DNA of 6,585 nucleotides from an uncultured Bacteroidales bacterium (GCA_937892025.1 CALAVA010000252.1:1-6585); one strand, 5' to 3'. Positions 1 through 6,440 are shown, counted from the stretch's first letter. The notes: a model not told the origin generated them from the sequence alone. Program-made: numbers and translations.

Positions 1-1
1 G

Positions 2-226
2 GTAGCGGGAAGAAATGTGGATTTTGCTGGTCATATCGTTTTTAATGAAAAAGATGAGGAAGTGTTCAATTTTGGAAAACATAAGGGGAAAACTATAGAA
101 CATGTATTTTCCATAGAACCTTCTTATTATGATTGGATGATGAAAGCCGATTTTCCTCTTTATACAAAAAAAATCATTCACAATATCCGTTTGAGAATGT
201 TAAGTAATAAGTTGTCTAAACGATAG
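2..226 (+). CDS. DnaQ-like 3'-5' exonuclease, C-terminal end (5' partial)
   Basis: The reading frame is open from the left edge, so the true start lies outside the window and only about 74 C-terminal residues are present; the GTG at 17 is an internal Val codon, not a start. The visible part has the FNFGKHKGK motif followed by a PSYYDWMMKADFP segment. This is the small DUF3820-like tail found at the end of Bacteroidota exonucleases annotated as DNA polymerase III epsilon subunit. In such proteins the upstream exonuclease domain would trim 3' ends during proofreading or repair; that domain and its acidic catalytic residues cannot be seen here. The gene ends with TAG, 24 nt before the pseudouridine synthase gene, so the two are probably co-transcribed. 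I am confident of the family tail, but not that this is the replicative proofreading subunit rather than a stand-alone exonuclease, so no symbol is given. Confidence 0.75.
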   Translation, partial: VAGRNVDFAGHIVFNEKDEEVFNFGKHKGKTIEHVFSIEPSYYDWMMKADFPLYTKKIIHNIRLRMLSNKLSKR

Positions 227-250
227 TGATAGATAAAAAGATTTGTTTGG

Positions 251-1390
251 ATGGAGGATTTGTTGAATATGACCGAAAATTTCGATGTGCCAGAAGACAA
301 AAACAAAGAAGAAGGCGGTGATGAACTTTTTGAGCATTTTAGAGTTGTTGTCGATAAAGGACAAGGACTCTTACGGTTAGATAAATATTTGGCCGGTCAA
401 ATGGCTAATACGTCAAGGAGCAAAATAAAACAGGCCTCTATGGCGGGAAATATTCTTGTCAATGGAACAATTGCCAAACAAAACTACAAAGTAAAGCCTT
501 TTGATGAAATCTCGGTTGTTTTGTCTTATCCACCAAGAGAGATAGAACTTATTCCAGAAAATATTCCTTTGGATATTGTTTACGAAGATGATGATTTGTT
601 GGTGATAAACAAAGCTCCAGGAATGGTGGTTCATCCTGCTTATGGCAATTATAGTGGCACTTTGGTAAATGCCTTGTGCTATCATTTACAGCATATCTTG
701 TGTCAAGACGGAACAATGGCAGCTCCGTTTTTAGTGCATAGAATAGATAAAAACACCTCAGGTTTGATGCTTGTCGCAAAAACAGAATATGCACAAGCAA
801 AGTTAGCAGCCCAATTCTTTAATCATACTATAGATAGAAAATATCAGGCTTTGGTTTGGGGAGATTTTCAAGAAGACAATGGTACTATTGTCGGAAATGT
901 GGGCAGAAGTGCTAAAGATAGAAAAATTATGACCGTGTTTTCTGATGACACACAAGGTAAACATGCTGTTACTCATTGGAAAATTTTGGAACGATTCGGC
1001 TATGTAACATTAATAGAGTGCCAATTGGAAACAGGTAGAACACATCAAATACGCGTACACATGCAACATATTGGCCATCCTTTGTTTAACGATGCTACCT
1101 ATGGAGGAGACAGAATTCTGAAAGGAACAACATTCTCAAAATATAAGCAATTTGTTCAAAATTGCTTTGAAATCTTGCCAAGACAAGCCTTGCACGCTAA
1201 ATGTATTGGCTTTGAACATCCTATAACAGGAAAAAGAATGTTTTTTGATTCCGAATTATGCCAAGATATGCAAGAAGTTTTGGCAAAATGGAGAAATTAC
1301 ATCAAACACAAAGCCTACGAAGAGGAGGTAGAAGTGGTTTATGATATTTCTAATAGAGAAAGAAAAGCAATTGAAAATAATGATAATTAA
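251..1390 (+). CDS. rluD: RluA/RluD-family 23S rRNA pseudouridine synthase with S4 domain
   Basis: The enzyme converts selected uridines of large-subunit rRNA to pseudouridine; in E. coli, RluD modifies helix 69 of 23S rRNA. The protein has 379 residues. An acidic N-terminal leader (1-28) is followed by an S4 RNA-binding domain (about 30-92, with RLDKYLA and ILVNG) and the catalytic domain (about 105-345). The catalytic motif reads HRIDKNTSG at 163-171, with D166 as the nucleophile; the usual form is HRLDxxTSG. Other family marks are the RKYQALVWG segment with Y198 and LETGRTHQIRVHMQHIGHP at 259-277. An extra tail of about 27 residues (352-379), rich in Glu and Lys, follows the core. The ATG at 251 is in frame with another at 269, and a GGAGG at 253-257 lies 11 nt before the second, so the shorter start is possible. 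The exact rRNA target is inferred from the domain layout only; an RluC-like target is possible. Confidence 0.93.
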   Translation: MEDLLNMTENFDVPEDKNKEEGGDELFEHFRVVVDKGQGLLRLDKYLAGQMANTSRSKIKQASMAGNILVNGTIAKQNYKVKPFDEISVVLSYPPREIELIPENIPLDIVYEDDDLLVINKAPGMVVHPAYGNYSGTLVNALCYHLQHILCQDGTMAAPFLVHRIDKNTSGLMLVAKTEYAQAKLAAQFFNHTIDRKYQALVWGDFQEDNGTIVGNVGRSAKDRKIMTVFSDDTQGKHAVTHWKILERFGYVTLIECQLETGRTHQIRVHMQHIGHPLFNDATYGGDRILKGTTFSKYKQFVQNCFEILPRQALHAKCIGFEHPITGKRMFFDSELCQDMQEVLAKWRNYIKHKAYEEEVEVVYDISNRERKAIENNDN

Positions 1391-1404
1391 ATATAAAACA
1401 AATA

Positions 1405-1416
1405 TTTTGTACAAAA
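1405..1416. repeat. Perfect 12-bp palindrome (TTTTGTACAAAA)
   Basis: The sequence is its own reverse complement and lies between the rluD stop and the hldD promoter, 10 nt upstream of the putative -33 element. It could be an operator half-site pair, or chance in an AT-rich gap. It is too short and has no T-run after it, so it is not a convincing terminator. Confidence 0.3.
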
Positions 1417-1425
1417 ACAGTAGAA

Positions 1426-1460
1426 TTTGATTATTATTGTCTGTTTTTTTGATACTTTTG
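1426..1460 (+). promoter_or_regulatory. Bacteroidota-type promoter for hldD
   Basis: A TACTTTTG at 1453-1460 matches the Bacteroidota primary-sigma -7 element TAnnTTTG exactly. A TTTG at 1426-1429 may be the -33 element, although the 23-nt spacing is a little longer than usual. Transcription would begin near 1467, leaving an AT-rich leader of about 20 nt before the ATG at 1489. It sits in the first sizeable gap after rluD, so it probably opens the hldD-lipoprotein unit. Confidence 0.6.
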
Positions 1461-1488
1461 CAAAATAAAAATATAAAAAAGAAAGACC

Positions 1489-2460
1489 ATGAAATATATC
1501 GTTGTAACAGGTGCTGCCGGTTTTATTGGGAGTTGCTTATTGCAGAGATTACATGAATTAAACTATGAAAATCTAATTGCTGTTGATGATTTCTCTAAAC
1601 AAGAAAAAAACTGCAATTTGGAACACAAGTCATTTGTTACCAAAGTGAGTCGTACAGAATTTTTCTCGTGGTTAGAAGCCAATGGTAATGCAGTAAAGTT
1701 TATCCTTCATATTGGAGCAAGAACGGATACGACAGAAACCAACTGGGAATTGTTGGATGAATTAAATTTAAGTTATACTCAACAAGTATGGGAAAATTGC
1801 GTCTTGTATAATATTCCGCTGATATACGCTTCTTCTGCGGCTACGTATGGCAATGGAGAATTTGGCTATGTGGATAGTCATAGCATTGTAGAAAAACTCA
1901 ATCCCTTAAATTTATATGGCGTTTCTAAAAATGAATTTGATAAGTGGGCATTACAACAAGAAGAAGAACCCCCATTTTGGGCTGGATTGAAATTCTTTAA
2001 CGTTTATGGACCAAATGAATATCATAAAAAAAGAATGGCCTCTGTGATATGGCACGCTTTTCATCAAATTCAAGAAACAGGCAAAGTGAAGTTGTTCCGT
2101 TCTCATAATCCTAATTTTGAAGACGGAAAACAATTGAGGGATTTTATCTATGTAAAAGACGTTATCAATGTAATTGCTTTTTTGATGAAAACACAGCCCA
2201 AATCTGGATTATATAATGTTGGCACCGGTCATGCTCGCTCTTTTCTCGATTTGGCAAAGGCTACTTTTGCCGCTATGGGAAAAACAGAATGTATTGAATT
2301 TGTTGATATGCCGATGGATTTACGTGAAAAATACCAATATTATACACAAGCAAAAATGGATAAATTGATAGATGTGGGTTATAATCAACCATTTACCTCA
2401 TTAGAAGACGGAGTGAGAGATTATGTACAAAATTATTTAATGAAAAATAGTTGTTATTAA
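1489..2460 (+). CDS. hldD: ADP-L-glycero-D-manno-heptose 6-epimerase (HldD/RfaD)
   Basis: This short-chain dehydrogenase/reductase epimerises ADP-D-glycero-D-manno-heptose to the L-glycero form, the activated heptose for lipopolysaccharide inner core, in the cytoplasm. The protein has 323 residues, close to the family length. It starts with the Rossmann motif TGAAGFIG (7-14), then the family-typical HIGARTDTTE (74-83), the SSA segment at 115-117 and YGVSK at 143-147 with Y143 and K147. The block NVYGPNEYHK (171-180) carries K180, equivalent to K178 of the E. coli enzyme, which serves there as the second catalytic base with Tyr140. RDFIYVKDV (217-225) and NVGTG (243-247) complete the extended-SDR pattern. 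No other heptose gene is nearby, so hldE-type genes would have to be elsewhere. A related NDP-sugar epimerase is possible but less likely, given the HldD-specific blocks. The gene has its own promoter and probably runs into the lipoprotein gene 19 nt downstream. Confidence 0.92.
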   Translation: MKYIVVTGAAGFIGSCLLQRLHELNYENLIAVDDFSKQEKNCNLEHKSFVTKVSRTEFFSWLEANGNAVKFILHIGARTDTTETNWELLDELNLSYTQQVWENCVLYNIPLIYASSAATYGNGEFGYVDSHSIVEKLNPLNLYGVSKNEFDKWALQQEEEPPFWAGLKFFNVYGPNEYHKKRMASVIWHAFHQIQETGKVKLFRSHNPNFEDGKQLRDFIYVKDVINVIAFLMKTQPKSGLYNVGTGHARSFLDLAKATFAAMGKTECIEFVDMPMDLREKYQYYTQAKMDKLIDVGYNQPFTSLEDGVRDYVQNYLMKNSCY

Positions 2461-2479
2461 TTTTTTAAAATCAAATAAA

Positions 2480-2908
2480 ATGAAAAAGATACAAAAAAAA
2501 TTGATGTTTGTAGTTGGCTTGTCTGTTTTTGTAGGAGTATTGTCAATAAGTTGTAACAAATATGACAAAATGAAAATTGTCGGTAGTTGGGAAATTGACA
2601 TCAAGGCAGCACAAAATTTATCCGTAGATTCTTGTAAAGAAGTTTTGACCTTTGATTCAGGAAATAACCAAAAATTCAAACAAAGTTATATGCTACGCAA
2701 TGAAGGTAAATATACGCGTTGGATAAGAGAAGGCAATTTTGAACGTAAACACAACAAACTAACTTTTTACAACCAAACTCAAGACGACGGCTCAAAAGTG
2801 GCTGATGCTACCTATAAATATAGGATAGAAAATAGTCAATTAATACTCATTGTTGATGAAAGTGAAGGATATCCTAATAATGAAAAAGTGTATTCGGAAA
2901 AGAAATAA
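2480..2908 (+). CDS. Small lipocalin-like lipoprotein of unknown function
   Basis: The 142-residue product starts with a basic n-region (MKKIQKK), a hydrophobic stretch (8-22) and a Cys at 25, so it is probably a signal-peptidase II lipoprotein of the cell envelope. The lipobox reads LSISC, with Ser rather than the usual Leu at -3, so cleavage by signal peptidase I or an atypical lipobox cannot be excluded. The mature part opens with MKIVGSWEID (31-40), which resembles the first strand of lipocalin-like domains (KLVGTWEL) common in Bacteroidota lipoproteins. Alternating polar and hydrophobic strands follow (LTFDSG, YTRWIREGNFERK, KLTFYNQ, YKYRIENSQLILIVD), consistent with a small beta-barrel. 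The ligand is unknown. The ATG is 19 nt after the hldD stop, so the two are probably co-transcribed, and both may act on the envelope. The lipoprotein call is fairly firm; the fold is inference. Confidence 0.75.
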   Translation: MKKIQKKLMFVVGLSVFVGVLSISCNKYDKMKIVGSWEIDIKAAQNLSVDSCKEVLTFDSGNNQKFKQSYMLRNEGKYTRWIREGNFERKHNKLTFYNQTQDDGSKVADATYKYRIENSQLILIVDESEGYPNNEKVYSEKK

Positions 2909-2936
2909 TTTTGTTTGACAAAAAAATTGAAATATG

Positions 2937-2970
2937 TGTCGTCTAATGAAAATGATTTTCTTAGACGGCA
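2937..2970 (+). terminator. Strong hairpin between lipoprotein gene and mntP, possible terminator
   Basis: A 10-bp outer stem (2937-2946 with 2961-2970, one T-G wobble) continues, after a single bulged T, into a 5-bp inner stem (GAAAA with TTTTC) closed by a TGA triloop. The structure is far better than expected by chance. Only TTTACATT follows, so the T-run of an intrinsic terminator is weak. It could end the hldD-lipoprotein transcript, or act in the mntP leader; its foot is 24 nt before the mntP ATG. No T-run makes the reverse direction better. Confidence 0.45.
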
Positions 2971-2994
2971 TTTACATTACACCAAATAGAGCAA

Positions 2995-3555
2995 ATGACA
3001 TTAACATTTATTATTTTATGGGCAGTCGGTTTAGCAATGGATTGTTTTGCCGTATCTATTTCGTGTGGAGTTTGTTATGAAAAACTCCCTATACGAAAAA
3101 GTTTGTTAATGGCTTTCTTATTCGGAGCATTTCAAGGACTTATGCCTTTGATTGGTTGGCTCATAGGAGTCCCATTAGCCCAAAAAATTGATAATATAGA
3201 CCATTGGATAATATTTGGTATTCTGTTGTTTTTAGGTATAAAAATGATATATGAAAGTATAAAAGATAAACCAGAAGGCCAAAAAATGGACTATTTTTCT
3301 ATAAAAAACTTATTGTTATTGTCCATCGCTACAAGCATAGACGCTTTGGTTTCTGGACTAATTTTTGCCTTTTACCCACAGACAATACTAAAAGCCGTAC
3401 TTATTATTGCAGGAATAACATTTGTATTGTCTTTGTTAGGATTGAAAATAGGCAATTATTTTAAACATCGTTTCACTTTTAATGTTGAAATTTTTGGCGG
3501 AATTATTTTGATACTTATTGGAACAAAAATATTGATAGAACATTTATTTTTTTGA
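2995..3555 (+). CDS. mntP: Manganese efflux pump MntP
   Basis: This inner-membrane protein exports Mn(II) and protects cells from manganese excess. At 186 residues it has the usual family length, and it is almost entirely six hydrophobic helices (about 2-23, 35-60, 69-87, 104-127, 131-152 and 163-183). The family is an internal duplication, and both halves show the metal-path signature: AMDCFAVS with D16 in helix 1 and ATSIDALVSG with D116 in helix 4, matching the essential Asp pair of E. coli MntP. The last helix, E165 to ILIEH, also matches the family. The loop after helix 3 (KDKPEGQK) is charged and probably cytoplasmic. The ATG at 2995 was chosen because the first helix begins at once, as in relatives. 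In other bacteria mntP is often Mn-controlled by MntR or a yybP-ykoY riboswitch; the 86-nt upstream gap holds a hairpin but no recognisable form of either. The glyS gene follows after 18 nt. Confidence 0.93.
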   Translation: MTLTFIILWAVGLAMDCFAVSISCGVCYEKLPIRKSLLMAFLFGAFQGLMPLIGWLIGVPLAQKIDNIDHWIIFGILLFLGIKMIYESIKDKPEGQKMDYFSIKNLLLLSIATSIDALVSGLIFAFYPQTILKAVLIIAGITFVLSLLGLKIGNYFKHRFTFNVEIFGGIILILIGTKILIEHLFF

Positions 3556-3573
3556 TAAAAAATATATAAAAAG

Positions 3574-5097
3574 ATGGCAAATAATGAAGATTTGTTAAAA
3601 AAAATAACAGCACATGCTAAAGAATATGGATTTGTTTTTCCTTCAAGTGAAATATATGACGGATTGAGTGCTGTGTATGATTATGGTCAATTGGGCGTAG
3701 AATTAAAAAATAATATCAAACAATATTGGTGGAAAGCCATGGTGCAAATGCATGAAAATATTGTCGGTATTGATAGTGCTATTTTTATGCATCCAACAAT
3801 ATGGAAAGCCTCCGGACACGTTGATGCTTTCAATGACCCAATGATAGATAATAAAGATTCAAAAAAACGTTATCGGGCAGATAATTTAATAGAAGATTAT
3901 CTACAAAAATTAGAGGATAAAATCAATAAAGAAGTAGAAAAAGCATCAAAACGTTTTGACAACTTTGACGAGCAAATGTTTAGGGCTACCAATCAGCGAG
4001 TGCAAGAATATCAGGCAAAGATAAATAATGTAAACAGCCGATTCCAAAAAGCAATGATAAACAATGATTTACATGCAATAAAAGCCTTGATAGAAGAATT
4101 GGGAATTGTTTGCCCTATTTCTGGCTCAAGAAATTGGACAGAGGTAAGACAATTTAATTTAATGTTTGCTACACAAATGGGTTCTACCGCTGAAGAAGCA
4201 GACACTATTTATTTGCGTCCCGAAACTGCACAAGGAATTTTTGTCAATTTTCTCAATGTACAAAAAACAGGAAGAATGAAAGTGCCTTTTGGAATTGCCC
4301 AAATAGGTAAGGCTTTTAGAAATGAAATAGTCGCACGCCAGTTTATTTTTAGAATGAGAGAGTTTGAACAAATGGAAATGCAATTCTTTGTTCGTCCGGG
4401 CGAAGAACTCAAATGGTTTGCCTATTGGAAAGAAGAACGTATGAAATGGCACAAATCTTTAGGTATCAAAGAAACAAAATTTCGTTTTCATGACCACGAA
4501 AAATTAGCCCATTATGCCAATGCCGCTACGGATATTGAATTTGAGTTCCCATTTGGATTTAAAGAATTGGAGGGTATCCATTCGCGTACCGATTTTGATT
4601 TGAATGCACACCAAACCTATTCAGGTAAAAAAATGCAATATTTTGACCCAGAACTCAACGAAAGTTATGTCCCTTATGTTGTGGAAACATCTATTGGCTT
4701 GGATAGAATGTTCTTGGCTGTTCTGAGCAATGCTTATACAGAAGAAAAATTAGAAGATGGCTCTGAAAGAGTTGTGTTGAAAATTCCTCCTTTTTTGGCT
4801 CCCTACAAATTTGCTGTTTTGCCACTTGTAAAAAAAGATGGAATGCCCGAAAAAGCAAGAGAAATATTGGCAACACTGCAAGAAGACTACAATTGTCAAT
4901 ATGATGAAAAAGACGCTATCGGAAGACGGTACCGCCGTCAAGATGCTATCGGTACGCCTTTCTGTATAACAGTTGATAATCAAACATTGGAAGATAATAC
5001 AGTAACTATTCGTTTCCGAGACGAAATGAATCAAGATAGAGTGTCTGTTGAAGAACTACCGATAATTGCAAATCGTTTATTAAAAAATAAAAGATAA
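3574..5097 (+). CDS. glyS: Glycine--tRNA ligase, single-subunit class II type
   Basis: The enzyme charges tRNA-Gly with glycine using ATP in the cytoplasm and works as a homodimer. It has 507 residues and is the dimeric eukaryote/Bacteroidota-like form, not the GlyQ/GlyS tetramer. The N-terminal part has YDYGQLGVELKNNIKQYWW (35-53) and the WKASGHVDAFNDPM block (77-90). The catalytic core has LRPETAQGIFVNF (214-226), motif 2 with FRNE at 248-251 and FRMREFEQMEMQFF (259-272), and motif 3 ETSIGLDRMF (371-380) with R378. The anticodon-binding domain spans about 405-505, including YDEKDAIGRRYRRQDAIGTP (443-462). The insertion at 93-185 has NKDSKKRYRAD and CPISG where zinc-binding relatives carry CxxC pairs, so only one Cys (C180) remains; this seems usual for Bacteroidales. 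The gene begins 18 nt after mntP and its stop shares a base with the folA start. Confidence 0.97.
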   Translation: MANNEDLLKKITAHAKEYGFVFPSSEIYDGLSAVYDYGQLGVELKNNIKQYWWKAMVQMHENIVGIDSAIFMHPTIWKASGHVDAFNDPMIDNKDSKKRYRADNLIEDYLQKLEDKINKEVEKASKRFDNFDEQMFRATNQRVQEYQAKINNVNSRFQKAMINNDLHAIKALIEELGIVCPISGSRNWTEVRQFNLMFATQMGSTAEEADTIYLRPETAQGIFVNFLNVQKTGRMKVPFGIAQIGKAFRNEIVARQFIFRMREFEQMEMQFFVRPGEELKWFAYWKEERMKWHKSLGIKETKFRFHDHEKLAHYANAATDIEFEFPFGFKELEGIHSRTDFDLNAHQTYSGKKMQYFDPELNESYVPYVVETSIGLDRMFLAVLSNAYTEEKLEDGSERVVLKIPPFLAPYKFAVLPLVKKDGMPEKAREILATLQEDYNCQYDEKDAIGRRYRRQDAIGTPFCITVDNQTLEDNTVTIRFRDEMNQDRVSVEELPIIANRLLKNKR

Positions 5098-5603
5098 TGA
5101 TATACAAAAATTTAAATATGATAGTTGCTATCGGCAACAATAATGAAATAGGTCGGAAAAATGAGTTGCTTTGTCATTTGCCCAACGATTTGAAATGGTT
5201 TAAAAAAGTTACATTGGGAGCAACTGTTTTGATGGGAGAAAATACCTATCAATCTTTGCCACACAAACCATTGTCGGGTAGAAAAAATATTGTATTGGCC
5301 GCCAATGAAATGCAACGTTATGCCGCTTGCTATATGGCACATTCCATAGAAGAGGCTTTGCGGCTGATAGAAAAAGAAGAAAAAGTATTTATCATGGGAG
5401 GAGCTTCGGTGTATAGACAATTCCTCCCGATGGTGTCAACTTTGTATTTGACAAAAATCCATGCTGATTTCCCCGATGCTGACGCTTTTTTCCCTCCTTT
5501 TGATGTTTTGGAATGGGATTTGCAAGAAGAAATAAAGTGCAAAGTTGATGAACAACACCCTTACGATTATACATTTTGTATTTATAAACGAAAAAATATT
5601 TAA
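5097..5603 (+). CDS. folA: Dihydrofolate reductase, with altered cofactor-site residues
   Basis: DHFR reduces dihydrofolate to tetrahydrofolate, needed for thymidylate, purine, Met and Gly synthesis. The 168-residue product has the whole fold: strand A and the Met20-loop region (8-27), LPNDLKWFKK (28-37) with catalytic D31 (E. coli D27) and F35 (F31), T50 (T46), PLSGRKN with R62 (R57, binds the folate glutamate), GGASVYRQFLP (101-111) with Y106 (Y100) and T119 (T113). Three normally useful positions differ by my alignment: W22 is C26, R44 is E48 in MGENT, and S63-S64 are A68-A69. Arg44 and the serines hold the NADPH 2'-phosphate in E. coli. The ATG at 5097 overlaps the glyS TAA by one base (TAATG); the alternative ATG at 5118 would remove residues needed for strand A, so the longer start is preferred. 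No thyA is adjacent. The identity is secure; the cofactor inference is not. Confidence 0.93.
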   Translation: MIYKNLNMIVAIGNNNEIGRKNELLCHLPNDLKWFKKVTLGATVLMGENTYQSLPHKPLSGRKNIVLAANEMQRYAACYMAHSIEEALRLIEKEEKVFIMGGASVYRQFLPMVSTLYLTKIHADFPDADAFFPPFDVLEWDLQEEIKCKVDEQHPYDYTFCIYKRKNI

Positions 5604-5605
5604 AT

Positions 5606-6166
5606 ATGCGAAGAGGATTTCTTTTTATAATGGTTTGTGTGTTTCCCTTTGTAGGTAGTCTAATGGCTCAAAAAACACAACATAATGATTTTCCAAATAT
5701 GCCTATTGATGAAAATACCAAGTTGGTAACTTATAGAGAAGTCGTTCAACAACAAGGCAATTCGTCTGTCTTGTATGACCGTGCGGTAAAATGGGCTAAT
5801 GGCTATTTTAGCAATCCAATGGTTGCAATAAAAAAAACTGACCAAAACAATACAACTTTGGTATGTGAGTCTAATATCAAAATTAGTACATTGGCAAAAG
5901 ACGGAAAAACATGGACTGCTGCAGGTTTTGTATATTATACTTTAACTATAGAAGCAAAAGAAAATCGTTATCGTTATACGATAACCGATATTTATAAAAA
6001 AGAGTCTGCACGATTCCCAATAGAAAAATGGTTAGATAATTCTCGCCCAGAATGGACTTCTGCACGCTATGACCATCTCCACCAAATAGACGAGGCTGTA
6101 CACAAAATAATAGAAGCATTAAAAGAAGGTATGCAACCCGAAAAGGTGATTATTGATGAGTGGTAA
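5606..6166 (+). CDS. Secreted DUF4468-type protein of unknown function
   Basis: The 186-residue product has a Sec signal peptide (MRRGF, hydrophobic 4-20, cleavage expected after LMA at 21), with no lipobox Cys, so it is probably periplasmic. The mature part resembles the DUF4468 domain described from Bacteroidota: a YREVVQQQGNSSVLYDRAVKWANGYF-like start, with the LYDRAVKWANGYF part at 57-69, then an AIKKTDQNNTTLVCES strand pair, the GFVYYTLTIEAKENRYRYTITDI strands (108-130) and a C-terminal amphipathic helix with IDEAVHKIIEALKEGM. The domain is predicted to have a TBP-like fold; its biochemical role is not known. The ATG is 2 nt after the folA stop and the last 11 nt overlap clpS, so expression is likely coupled to both. 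The family call rests on pattern memory, and the function is unknown. Confidence 0.8.
   Translation: MRRGFLFIMVCVFPFVGSLMAQKTQHNDFPNMPIDENTKLVTYREVVQQQGNSSVLYDRAVKWANGYFSNPMVAIKKTDQNNTTLVCESNIKISTLAKDGKTWTAAGFVYYTLTIEAKENRYRYTITDIYKKESARFPIEKWLDNSRPEWTSARYDHLHQIDEAVHKIIEALKEGMQPEKVIIDEW
6143..6148 (+). promoter_or_regulatory. Ribosome binding site of clpS inside the upstream gene
   Basis: AAGGTG lies 7 nt before the ATG at 6156, one of few plausible Shine-Dalgarno sequences in the window. It supports the ATG at 6156 over the TTG at 6153. Since Bacteroidota often start without such a site, translational coupling through the 11-nt overlap may matter as much. Confidence 0.4.
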
Positions 6167-6440
6167 ATCACAATATAAAGCAGAAGAGTCTTATCAAGAA
6201 GCCGCATTGGCAGAATCGCCTTGTGTGTTGTGGCTAATAAATGATGATTATAACACTTTTGAGTTTGTTATAGATACTTTAATGGAGTTATGTGGTCATA
6301 GTTACGAACAGGCTTTACAATGTGCTTTTATTACACATACAGCAGGCAAATGCGATGTCTTTACCTCTTCGTATGAAGAGGTGCGTAGAATTGCAAAAAT
6401 AATGACACAAAGAGGGTTGACCGTAAAGATTACATTGTAA
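6156..6440 (+). CDS. clpS: ClpS, adaptor of the Clp protease (N-degron receptor)
   Basis: ClpS binds proteins with destabilising N-terminal residues and hands them to the ClpA or ClpC unfoldase for degradation by ClpP. The product has 94 residues: a flexible, polar N-terminal arm (1-21), then the compact core. The core shows LINDDYNTFEFVIDTL (27-42), with N29, D30 and D31 matching the NDD residues that hold the N-degron amino group in E. coli ClpS (N34-D36), and HTAGK (61-65), with H61 equal to H66. The strand VFTSSYEE and the ending RGLTVKITL complete the fold. F35 stands where E. coli has the gatekeeper Met40. The ATG at 6156 is preferred over the TTG at 6153 because of its AAGGTG site; it lies 11 nt inside the DUF4468 gene. 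It is the last gene visible in the glyS-folA run. Confidence 0.9.
   Translation: MSGKSQYKAEESYQEAALAESPCVLWLINDDYNTFEFVIDTLMELCGHSYEQALQCAFITHTAGKCDVFTSSYEEVRRIAKIMTQRGLTVKITL

Noticed and set aside
17..226. Separate 69-residue gene starting at GTG 17
   Set aside because: The frame is open to the left edge and the sequence is the known C-terminal tail of a larger exonuclease, so this is the end of a gene that begins outside the window.
2914..2940. Promoter for mntP (TTTG at 2914, TATGTGTC at 2933)
   Set aside because: The -7 element matches poorly and the spacing is only 15 nt, too weak to call.
2909..2994. yybP-ykoY manganese riboswitch or MntR operator upstream of mntP
   Set aside because: The gap is only 86 nt and I see neither the conserved riboswitch loops nor an MntR-type palindrome; only a single simple hairpin is present.
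2946..3077. Short + strand open frame starting inside the hairpin before mntP
   Set aside because: It would encode about 43 residues with no motif, begins within the stem and mostly overlaps the mntP coding region in another frame, so it is probably chance.
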